Positions 1 through 5,782 of a stretch of 5,782 nucleotides of DNA are shown piece by piece (within the stretch, counting starts at the first letter, position 1; each line of letters opens with the position of its first letter). The stretch is from positions 1-5,782 of the forward strand of contig CAILDT010000085.1 in NCBI GenBank assembly GCA_903833025.1, given 5' to 3'. The notes below the pieces were generated by a model. The model did not search any database, was not told the origin of the DNA, and saw only the letters and a list, made by a program, of their open reading frames with translations. The stretch is from an uncultured Bacteroidota bacterium (GTDB lineage Bacteria; Bacteroidota; Bacteroidia; 2-12-FULL-35-15). The translations under genes were made by a program, and so were the position numbers.

Positions 1-168
1 TATTAAACTTTATGTAAAAAGTTATTGTTATTAATATCGATTCCGAGTAAATAGTATTGGTAACTTTTTTGAGTTCATTTTTTATTTTCAAAATAACTTT
101 TTGTTTTTAATAATTTTTTAGCACCAAAATTTCCATTACTTTTAACCAATTAAAATAAATAGATTATT

Positions 169-930
169 GTGAAAATTACATTTTTAGGAACCGGCACCTC
201 TCAAGGTGTGCCAATTATTGGTTGCCCTTGCGAAGTTTGCCAATCAACAGATTTGCGCGATAAACGATTGCGTACTTCTATATTGATTGAAGAAAAAGGA
301 AAAGTGTTTGTTATTGATACTGGTCCCGATTTTAGGCAGCAAATGCTGCGTGAAAATGTAAAACAACTCGATGCTGTGCTATTTACGCACGAACATAAAG
401 ACCATACCGGAGGGTTTGACGACATAAGAGCATTCAATTTTATTCAGCAAAAGGAAATGGATGTGTATGCCTCGGAAAGAGTACAACAGGCATTGCGAAG
501 AGATTACGCTTATATTTTCAGTGATTTTAAATATCCTGGTATTCCTGAAATAAAGTTTCATTTATTAGAAAACAAACTCACCACTATTGAAGGTGTTGTA
601 TTTTTGCCTATAGAAGTAATGCACCACAAGTTGCCGGTATTTGGCTTCAGGATAAATGATTTTACTTATATAACAGATGCTAATTATATTTCGGAAATAG
701 AAAAAGAAAAAATAAAAGGTTCGAAAGTAATAGTGATAAATGCGTTGAGAAGAGAAACGCATCTTTCTCATTATACATTAGAAGAAGCAATGAAATTGAT
801 GGAAGAGTTAAACCCCGAACAAGCTTATTTTACACACATCAGTCATCAGTTAGGTTTACATTCGGAAGTAACAAAAGAATTACCTCCCTTTATTTCCTTA
901 GCTTACGATGGATTAAAAATAGAATTGTAG
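169..930 (+). CDS. PhnP-like metallo-beta-lactamase-fold hydrolase
   Basis: Predicted cytoplasmic metal-dependent hydrolase of 253 residues, the usual size for the PhnP-like branch of the MBL-fold superfamily. Visible motifs: the N-terminal GTGTSQGVP strand-loop; a GCPCEVC cluster (Cys19, Cys21, Cys24) matching the structural zinc site of PhnP; the metal motif THEHKDH with His74, His76, Asp78 and His79; a late metal-ligand region with His152/His153 and Asp170 in YITDAN; and FTHISHQLG (His223, His226) near the C terminus. PhnP itself is a phosphodiesterase acting on 5-phosphoribosyl 1,2-cyclic phosphate in phosphonate breakdown, but no phn genes are visible here, so the substrate is unknown. 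The start is GTG: an in-frame TAG at 160-162 leaves no upstream ATG and the conserved MKITFLGTGT begins exactly here. The gene stands alone on the plus strand and converges on the next gene. Confidence 0.9.
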   Translation: MKITFLGTGTSQGVPIIGCPCEVCQSTDLRDKRLRTSILIEEKGKVFVIDTGPDFRQQMLRENVKQLDAVLFTHEHKDHTGGFDDIRAFNFIQQKEMDVYASERVQQALRRDYAYIFSDFKYPGIPEIKFHLLENKLTTIEGVVFLPIEVMHHKLPVFGFRINDFTYITDANYISEIEKEKIKGSKVIVINALRRETHLSHYTLEEAMKLMEELNPEQAYFTHISHQLGLHSEVTKELPPFISLAYDGLKIEL

Positions 931-953
931 TTGATTGGAAAGGTGAAGTTATT

Positions 954-1862
954 TTAAGGAATCAATATAATATTTACTCTTCTGTTTTTTTCTTGTCCTT
1001 GTTTGGTAGCGTTGTTTGCAATGGGTAACTTACTTCCGTAACCATCTATTTTAGTAGGTATTTTACCAACTACAGCATTCTTCTTCAAATAATCACCAAC
1101 CGTTTTCGCACGTTTTTTTGATAACTCGTAGTTGTAGCTTTCTGTTCCTATGTTATCCGTATGCCCTTCTATAATTATCTGCGATGGCTTTTGAAGTTTT
1201 ATTTGTTCTATCACTTTATTTAATTCCGCTTTAGCACCTGGCAATAAATTAAAATCATTAAACTGATACAACACCGCATTTTTTAGTGTTATCTGTTTGC
1301 CCGAACCTATTGCAGCCACTGCATCTATATCGGCTCCTGGCCAATCTCCTTTGCAATCCGATTTTAAATCTGTTAATCTTACGTAATGAAATACTTCTCC
1401 TTGTTTTACCGAATCGCCAATATCTACTGATGCTGTGCCCCCAGCAATTTTACCAACTGTTATCCATTTGCTTCCATCTTTTGATATTTCGAGCTCTGTA
1501 GATTCGATATATTTTCCGAGTTCAAACACAAATAAATCTGGTCCGGGAATATTAACCAATGCGTTATCAGTAAATAATAAAGTAAGCGAGCCGCCACAGC
1601 CCAGTGAAACAAAATTGCCAGAAAGCCCATTAAAATCAGGTATGCCGATAGCTAAAGTAGAATCGCAAGCAGGTTCTACAGCGTGTGGTTTTCCTCGTTT
1701 AAATTCCACTACTTCATCAGCAAAAGATATATCGCCTAAAGGCAAATATATTTTACCTCCGTGTCCGTTATCATACTCCTTTCCTGTGTTTTGAGAGTAG
1801 CAAGCAGTAACTAATAATTGGATAAATAAAAAAAGAGATGCAGTTGGTTTAATATATATCAA
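954..1862 (-). CDS. OmpA-family outer-membrane (lipo)protein with N-terminal beta-sandwich-like domain
   Basis: Predicted envelope protein of 302 residues that should tether the outer membrane to peptidoglycan. Residues 1-20 form a signal peptide followed by VTAC, a good lipobox with Cys21 as the lipidation site; cleavage by signal peptidase I after Ser23 (YS/Q) is an alternative. Residues about 30-187 form an extracytoplasmic domain with GCGGSLTLLF, GPDLFVFELG, ISKDGSKW and DWPGADIDAVAAIG, a pattern seen in secreted discoidin-like or calcium-binding beta-sandwich domains. Residues about 193-302 are an OmpA C-terminal domain: GHTDNIG, then LSKKRA, with Asp236 and Arg251 spaced 15 apart as in the diaminopimelate-binding pair of OmpA/Pal, and a final NRRVNI. 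The start is a TTG, because no in-frame ATG lies between it and the TAG at 1884-1886; an ATT just upstream is also possible. It begins 11 bp after the preceding gene's stop, so the two are probably co-transcribed. Confidence 0.88.
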   Translation of the reverse strand: MIYIKPTASLFLFIQLLVTACYSQNTGKEYDNGHGGKIYLPLGDISFADEVVEFKRGKPHAVEPACDSTLAIGIPDFNGLSGNFVSLGCGGSLTLLFTDNALVNIPGPDLFVFELGKYIESTELEISKDGSKWITVGKIAGGTASVDIGDSVKQGEVFHYVRLTDLKSDCKGDWPGADIDAVAAIGSGKQITLKNAVLYQFNDFNLLPGAKAELNKVIEQIKLQKPSQIIIEGHTDNIGTESYNYELSKKRAKTVGDYLKKNAVVGKIPTKIDGYGSKLPIANNATKQGQEKNRRVNIILIP

Positions 1863-1873
1863 AATAAAATATT

Positions 1874-2380
1874 TTAAAAGCGACTACAAAGTGAAGTGTT
1901 ATAAGCTTTTTTATGTTTAGTAAATATATTTTTCATTTTATGTTTCGCCCTAAAACTAAATTTAGAAAAACTATTCTTTGATTTCTTTGCTTTTGAAAAG
2001 CTACTCTTTGCCGACGAACCGGAGAATGATTTATCAGCAGAAGAACTGTTTAGTTGAAACCGAATATGAAAACCATTTCCTAAACTGGGCGTTATAGTTT
2101 GATTAGATGATTGGGCATTTTGTTGAATTGCTTGTTGTTGTATTTGCACCTGTTGTGGCGGGTTGTTTGCCAAATTATTACTAAGATACTGCACTTCACT
2201 GGCGTTATTATCATTGTTAGCAACCATTTGAACAGGGTTGTTATCAATATTAGTAACCGCCTGATTTATCTGATTACCTTTATTAAAATTGTTGGCAACA
2301 TTAGTTTGTTGCGCATTGGCAGTATAAATGCCTGCTAAAAGTACAATAGTAAAACTCATTTTTGTTTTTAACAAAATCAT
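1874..2380 (-). CDS. Secreted Asn/Gln-rich low-complexity protein, unknown function
   Basis: I do not recognise this 168-residue protein. Residues 1-23 look like a signal peptide: basic MILLKTK, hydrophobic FTIVLLAGIY, then TANA before Gln24, a common Bacteroidota cleavage style. The mature part has three zones. Residues 24-97 are very rich in Asn and Gln (for example NNFNKGNQINQ, IQQQAIQQNAQ). Residues 98-110 are a short ordered-looking stretch, PSLGNGFHIRFQL. Residues 111-160 are Ser/Lys-rich and strongly basic (SSAKSSFSKAKKSK, KHKMKNIFTKHKK). The composition suggests a disordered or self-associating, possibly surface-binding, protein, but that is inference. Met8 is an alternative start and would still leave a signal-like segment; the first Met is preferred because it supplies the basic n-region. 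The OmpA-family gene follows 11 bp downstream, which points to shared envelope use. Confidence 0.7.
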   Translation of the reverse strand: MILLKTKMSFTIVLLAGIYTANAQQTNVANNFNKGNQINQAVTNIDNNPVQMVANNDNNASEVQYLSNNLANNPPQQVQIQQQAIQQNAQSSNQTITPSLGNGFHIRFQLNSSSADKSFSGSSAKSSFSKAKKSKNSFSKFSFRAKHKMKNIFTKHKKAYNTSLCSRF

Positions 2381-2451
2381 TGGCGATAGATTTAAAGTAA
2401 AAGTAATTATTTTTCTACAATAATAGAGCCATAATTTTTAATCGGTTTCAA

Positions 2452-3423
2452 TTATTTTTTGGGGATGCCAAATGTTTCCAGCAATATATGTATCGTTTTT
2501 TCGGTAAGCATATAATTGGCAGGCGGTTGGCTTCGCACTATTGAATACTGTTTCAACTTCGACAAATGTTTTGCAAAACCTCCCGCTGATAGTCCGCCTG
2601 CTTTCCTTAATTGCTTACCGGTTGCTCTACCACTATTGTGCAAAAGCAGTAGTTCGCGAGCAACTGTTTCATATATCGTCATTTTAGAAGTGCGTGGCAA
2701 TTGCCCTTGCAGGGCAGATGCTAAATCATTTATTGAATTATTGTTTACATCTATTGATGTGGGCAAAATATGGGTATCTTCTAATTTCAAGTTTTTTGCA
2801 GCGTTTTCTATTTCTTTGGCTATTGTATTTTTTTGCGAAATAGCTTTCTCAAAATCGGTATAGAATGTTAAAAGTGAGTTTTGCCCATTCTGATTTTTTA
2901 TGTATTGCCCAAGTGCATTATTAAGCTCTTGCTCAAAAACGGTATATATCAAATTTCGCCAATTTGTATCCTCTTTTAAAGTTGGTAATGCCGAAATTAA
3001 ATATTTTACACCTATTTTATTTTCATTTGTAGTAGTATTTACAAAATTTACACCTATGTTATTTTCCGCTACTATACCTTTTGATTTATTTTCACCTATG
3101 TTATTTTCCGCTGCTATACCTTTTGATTTATTTTCACCTATGTTATTTTCCGCTGCTATATCTTTTAATTTATTTTCACCTATGTTATTTTCCGCTGCTA
3201 TATCTTTTAATTTATTTACACCTATGTTATTTTCCGCTGCTATATCTTTTAATTTATTTACACCTATGTTATTTTCCCGTACATCATTTTGAAACAAATT
3301 TAACCCCTCCTTATTTTTTATGTATGCACATTCATTTTTCAAATACATCAAATGCTTTAATAGGATATTAATAATTCTATCTTTATCTATATCCAATATT
3401 TCTTCTTCTTTATTTATGTTCAT
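2452..3423 (-). CDS. Tandem 14-residue repeat protein with C-terminal winged-helix-like segment
   Basis: Unrecognised cytoplasmic protein of 323 residues, with no signal peptide or membrane segment. Residues 1-49 are a charged, mostly helical leader. Residues 50-119 are five contiguous 14-residue units of the type ENNIGVNKLKDIAA. Two degenerate units continue in exact register: ENNIGVN at 120 and ENKIGVK at 134. Residues 150-245 look helical and charged. Residues about 248-318 resemble a winged helix: a helix at ETVARELLLLH, then SGRATGKQLRKAGG, a recognition-helix-like LSAGGFAKHLSKLKQ, and a wing-like YSIVRSQPPANYMLTEKT. The layout recalls MarR/ArsR-type DNA-binding folds, so a transcriptional regulator is the best guess, but it is not proven. 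It starts 52 bp after the cyclase stop on the same strand, so it may share its transcript and act downstream of cAMP; no cyclic-nucleotide-binding domain is visible in it. Confidence 0.75.
   Translation of the reverse strand: MNINKEEEILDIDKDRIINILLKHLMYLKNECAYIKNKEGLNLFQNDVRENNIGVNKLKDIAAENNIGVNKLKDIAAENNIGENKLKDIAAENNIGENKSKGIAAENNIGENKSKGIVAENNIGVNFVNTTTNENKIGVKYLISALPTLKEDTNWRNLIYTVFEQELNNALGQYIKNQNGQNSLLTFYTDFEKAISQKNTIAKEIENAAKNLKLEDTHILPTSIDVNNNSINDLASALQGQLPRTSKMTIYETVARELLLLHNSGRATGKQLRKAGGLSAGGFAKHLSKLKQYSIVRSQPPANYMLTEKTIHILLETFGIPKK
3061..3276 (-). repeat. 42-bp in-frame minisatellite, five near-identical copies
   Basis: Five tandem 42-bp units lie inside the repeat-protein gene; on the plus strand they start at 3061, 3103, 3145, 3187 and 3229. 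Going from 3061 rightward, neighbouring units differ by 1, 2, 1 and 0 bases. The array fades at both sides: plus-strand text matching the unit end (CACCTATGTTATTTTC-like) recurs around 3051 and, more degraded, around 3008. The unit is a multiple of three, so copy-number change keeps the reading frame. Confidence 0.97.
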
Positions 3424-3475
3424 TTTTTATTTGTTTATTTTCTTTTACGGTATTAAACACTTTCGAAATTTCAGC

Positions 3476-5383
3476 TCACTCCACAAAATACATATCAATT
3501 TCCCCTTTGTTTTTTGCCTGTATTTTTCCTCTATGTATGCAATTGTAGTCATTTTTAACAAGCTGATAGGTAGATTCTGAAATGTTTATTTTGCCTTGCG
3601 TGCTCGATTGTTCCATTCTTGCAGCAGTGTTCACGGTATCGCCCCATATATCATACGCAAACTTTTTTACGCCTACAATGCCCGCCACCACTGGTCCCGA
3701 ATTTATGCCGATACGGATATTGAACTTCCCTCCTTCCGCCATTCTTTTATTAATAAAATCTTTTATCTCAATAGCTGCTTGCACTGTTTTTTTAGCGTGG
3801 TTTTTATCCTCATTCGGCAAACCGCATACAGCAAGGTATGCATCGCCAATGGTTTTTATTTTCTCCAATCCATTACGTCCCATTATTTCATCAAACGCAG
3901 TGAAACAAAGATGTATTTCCGCCACCAATTCTTTCGGAGTAAGGTTTTCGCTTATGGTTGTAAAGCCAACAAAATCGGTAAACAGCACAGATACATTTGC
4001 GTATAACTTGGCTTCTGTTGCGCCAGTTTCTTTTAGCTGATGTGCTATTTCGGCAGGCAGAATATTGAGCAATAAGTTCTCCGACTTTTGCTTTTCGGCA
4101 ACTATCACCTTCGTTGTTTTCTTCTGAATATTTAAATTTCTGAACACAAAAAACACCAACAATATTAATAAAGCAACGCCACCTAATGAAGCATAAAGCA
4201 ATGTTTTCTGTCTTTTTATTTCCTGTTCTGCTACGGCATCTTTTCCTTTTTGTTCTATGTCTTTTTTCTGAAGCAAAAAGTTACTTTTTAAGTCGTTTAT
4301 ATTTTTTGAATTCTGCTCATTAAAGATACTGTCGGTTAAACTTTTAAATTTCGATTCGTACTCATACGCATTTTTATAATCTTTCAATCCTTCGTAAGCC
4401 GAAGCAATGTTTCGATACCCTGTTCTTAAATTATCCAAATCATTTATTTCTGTTGCTATTTCAATTCCTTTGAGCGAGTAAGCTATAGCATCTTTATAAT
4501 TCAACAGTTTAATATATAGGTCGCCCATATTTACATAACAAACTCCTATGCCGGCTTTATCACCTATTTGCTTTTTTATTTGTAATGCTTTTATATAATA
4601 ATCTAATGCGTTTTTATAATTAGAAAGATAATCATAAATAATAGCAATATTTATGTAACAGGAACTTAACCCCGTCGAATCATTAATTCGCTCATAAATA
4701 CTTATTGCTTTATTTTCGTATTCCAATGCTTCGGTATAATTTTTTTTATCAATATAAACCAACCCAATGTTATTATTGTTTTTAGCAAGCCCATTTTCAT
4801 CTCTCAACTCTTCGGATATATGCAACGATTTAAAATGGTATTTTAATGATTCGTCGTAATTCTTCTGGAGGTAATATATATTACCCAAATTGCCACTACA
4901 TAAACTTATTAAATATTTATCTCCTATTTGCTCAAACATTTCCATTGCCTTCAGCAGATAATTTAACGATTTGGTATAGTCTGCTATTTTATAATAGATA
5001 AGCCCGATATTATAATTGCATTTCCCAATCCCTGTTTTATCATTCAATTGCTGATAAAAATCTATAGCATTCAAAAAACTTTCTATAGCCATATCATTAT
5101 TACCACTTTGCATATAACACTTGCCCAGCTTTTTATTACTTTCTGCAATGCCTGTTGTATATTTTACAAGATTAGCAAGCACCAAAGCTTTGTTGGCATA
5201 CATTAATGCAGTATCGCTATTGGAGGATGCTTCGATAAGCTTTAATAAAGCAGAAACTTTTTCAACCTCTGTAGCACCACTTTTTAAAATAGTAAGAAGA
5301 GAATCGTTGGTTTTGTTTTTTGAAAAACAATAACTGGTAATAGAAAAGAAAAAGAAAAGTAAAAGCTTTTTGTTTAATTGCAT
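3476..5383 (-). CDS. TPR-sensor, membrane-anchored class III adenylate cyclase
   Basis: Predicted inner-membrane enzyme of 635 residues making cAMP from ATP. Residues 1-21 are a signal peptide or signal anchor (KKLLLFFFFSITSYCF). Residues about 75-354 are seven TPR units with an exact 40-residue period (Asp115, 155, 195, 235, 275 and 315 mark the same position), probably periplasmic. A helical linker (355-393) leads to one membrane span, about 395-414. A short signalling helix (about 420-455, with LLLNILPAEIAHQL) joins a full class III catalytic domain, about 460-635. Catalytic features: metal-binding Asp470 (FTDFVGFT) and Asp514 (TIGDAYLA); transition-state Asn585 and Arg589 (GDTVNTAARME). 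Lys510 and Asp578 (YDIWG) are the adenine-selecting pair; guanylate cyclases carry Glu and Cys there. All key residues are present in one chain, so it should work as a homodimer. The ATG start fits the signal peptide, and a TAACTTTG box lies just upstream. Confidence 0.93.
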   Translation of the reverse strand: MQLNKKLLLFFFFSITSYCFSKNKTNDSLLTILKSGATEVEKVSALLKLIEASSNSDTALMYANKALVLANLVKYTTGIAESNKKLGKCYMQSGNNDMAIESFLNAIDFYQQLNDKTGIGKCNYNIGLIYYKIADYTKSLNYLLKAMEMFEQIGDKYLISLCSGNLGNIYYLQKNYDESLKYHFKSLHISEELRDENGLAKNNNNIGLVYIDKKNYTEALEYENKAISIYERINDSTGLSSCYINIAIIYDYLSNYKNALDYYIKALQIKKQIGDKAGIGVCYVNMGDLYIKLLNYKDAIAYSLKGIEIATEINDLDNLRTGYRNIASAYEGLKDYKNAYEYESKFKSLTDSIFNEQNSKNINDLKSNFLLQKKDIEQKGKDAVAEQEIKRQKTLLYASLGGVALLILLVFFVFRNLNIQKKTTKVIVAEKQKSENLLLNILPAEIAHQLKETGATEAKLYANVSVLFTDFVGFTTISENLTPKELVAEIHLCFTAFDEIMGRNGLEKIKTIGDAYLAVCGLPNEDKNHAKKTVQAAIEIKDFINKRMAEGGKFNIRIGINSGPVVAGIVGVKKFAYDIWGDTVNTAARMEQSSTQGKINISESTYQLVKNDYNCIHRGKIQAKNKGEIDMYFVE

Positions 5384-5405
5384 AATTAAATTAATAATGA
5401 GGAAA

Positions 5406-5413
5406 CAAAGTTA
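5406..5413 (-). promoter_or_regulatory. Bacteroidota-type -7 box for the cyclase gene
   Basis: Read on the minus strand this is TAACTTTG, an exact match to the Bacteroidota -7 consensus TAnnTTTG. It ends 22 bp before the cyclase ATG, which would give a leader of roughly 15-20 bases. No convincing -33 TTG is present at the usual spacing, so the call rests on the -7 match and its position. Confidence 0.5.
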
Positions 5414-5441
5414 TAAAAAACTAAATAGCCATTTTTTTATC

Positions 5442-5449
5442 TACCTTTG
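5442..5449 (+). promoter_or_regulatory. Bacteroidota-type -7 box facing the toxin remnant/antitoxin
   Basis: TACCTTTG matches the TAnnTTTG -7 consensus on the plus strand. It would start transcription near 5455-5460, just before the toxin remnant, and run into the antitoxin gene. No clear -33 element is seen. It lies 28 bp from the minus-strand box, so the two promoters would be back to back. Confidence 0.4.
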
Positions 5450-5467
5450 CCAAATAGATGAGTATAA

Positions 5468-5653
5468 AAACTAAAAAGTAGAAATGATTGTTTGCATATC
5501 GGCATTGCAACCGCCAGCAAAGTTGACCTTCTTGTAAGTTGGAATTTTAAGCACATCGTAAACATTTATCGAATCAGAGGATACAATTCAGTAAATATTA
5601 AACTTGGTTTTCCGCCATTAGAAATTCGTTCACCAAAAGATATTGTAGAATAA
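5468..5653 (+). pseudogene. 3' remnant of a PIN-domain (VapC-like) toxin gene
   Basis: This open frame has no ATG and is closed upstream by TAA at 5465-5467. From codon 5483 it encodes about 56 residues that read like the C-terminal part of a PIN/VapC-family ribonuclease toxin: NDCLHIGIATASKVD, then LVSWNFKHIVN, RIRGYNSVN and EIRSPKDIVE before TAA. The Asp of DCLHI (codon 5486) corresponds to a late acidic residue of PIN domains. Roughly the first two thirds of the domain, including the N-terminal catalytic Asp and the middle acidic residue, are missing; only 84 bases separate the frame from the cyclase start, too few to hold them. The remaining frame has no stop or visible shift, so the loss looks recent. 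A short functional peptide from TTG at 5492 cannot be excluded but is unlikely. Confidence 0.75.
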
Positions 5654-5672
5654 AATTAAAAATAGTAAGGTT

Positions 5673-5782
5673 ATGAGCAAAACAAAAACTAAAAAAACAA
5701 CAAAAACATTTGATGCAGTAAAAAGTATGCGTGAAATCAAAGACAAAATTTCATTGGAAATTGCCGATATGGACTTTGACCA
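5673..5782 (+). CDS. Putative type II antitoxin, N-terminal part (runs off the window)
   Basis: ATG at 5673, two bases after an AAGG ribosome-binding-like stretch, opens a frame of 36 complete codons that continues past the window end. The N terminus is very Lys/Thr-rich, followed by KTFDAVKSMREIKDK and ISLEIADMDFD. This KTFDAV...MREI.DKIS.EI.DM pattern is typical of short proteins encoded directly downstream of PIN-type toxins of the kind left as a remnant here, and these are taken to be the antitoxins. It begins 19 bp after the remnant's stop, the normal toxin-antitoxin order and spacing for this family. Such antitoxins are usually about 60-90 residues, so about half is visible. It could equally be a free-standing antitoxin now without a partner. 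Confidence 0.65.
   Translation, partial: MSKTKTKKTTKTFDAVKSMREIKDKISLEIADMDFD

Noticed and set aside
1..168. Possible upstream gene end or promoter in the left flank
   Set aside because: No frame gives a convincing protein. Two TAACTTTT stretches (61 and 94) are imperfect matches to the -7 consensus without a -33 partner, so no promoter is called.
931..953. Terminator between the convergent genes
   Set aside because: The 23-bp gap has no inverted repeat able to form a stable hairpin.
1435..1794. Plus-strand 119-residue frame opposite the OmpA-family gene
   Set aside because: It overlaps the conserved beta-sandwich coding region on the minus strand and shows no motif or start context of its own.
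3061..3276. CRISPR array
   Set aside because: The repeats are directly abutting with no unique spacers and translate in frame as part of a protein.
2900..3371. Plus-strand frames with repeated hydrophobic segments opposite the minisatellite
   Set aside because: They are antisense readings of the 42-bp repeat; the minus frame has a coherent full-length protein with folded-looking ends, and the hydrophobic repeats follow automatically from the repeated DNA.
3582..4040. Plus-strand frames opposite the cyclase catalytic domain
   Set aside because: They are shadows of a strongly conserved coding region on the other strand; no recognisable protein features.
5484..5537. ATG-started short frame within the toxin remnant
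   Set aside because: It encodes only 17 residues in a different frame from the clear PIN-type sequence and lacks a ribosome binding site.

Overview
The window is AT-rich, with short intergenic gaps, weak ribosome binding sites and TAnnTTTG-type promoter boxes. Its gene set includes a Bacteroidota-style OmpA-fold lipoprotein and a TPR-membrane-cyclase fusion. Together these suggest a chromosome fragment from a member of the Bacteroidota; the genus cannot be read from it.

Layout: bases 1-168 hold no supportable gene. A single plus-strand gene (169-930) encodes a PhnP-like metallo-beta-lactamase-fold hydrolase. It converges, with only 23 bp between stop codons, on a block of four minus-strand genes. 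In transcription order these are: a periplasmic-TPR/transmembrane/class III adenylate cyclase (5383-3476); a protein with a 14-residue tandem repeat and a C-terminal winged-helix-like segment (3423-2452); a small secreted Asn/Gln-rich protein (2380-1874); and an OmpA-family probable lipoprotein (1862-954). The gaps are 52, 71 and 11 bp and no clear terminator hairpins are visible, so partial or full co-transcription is plausible, most strongly for the last two. To the right of the cyclase start lies a divergent region with a promoter-like box on each strand. It is followed by the 3' remnant of a PIN/VapC-like toxin gene and the beginning of an apparent antitoxin gene that runs off the window end.

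How the genes may work together: the cyclase has the features needed to turn an extracytoplasmic signal, sensed by seven 40-residue TPR units, into cytoplasmic cAMP. The adjacent repeat protein may bind DNA, and the last two genes encode envelope or secreted products. A signal-to-envelope pathway is an inference from gene order only. The most unusual items are the very young 42-bp in-frame minisatellite in the repeat protein and the decapitated toxin gene still sitting directly upstream of an antitoxin that is intact as far as it can be seen.
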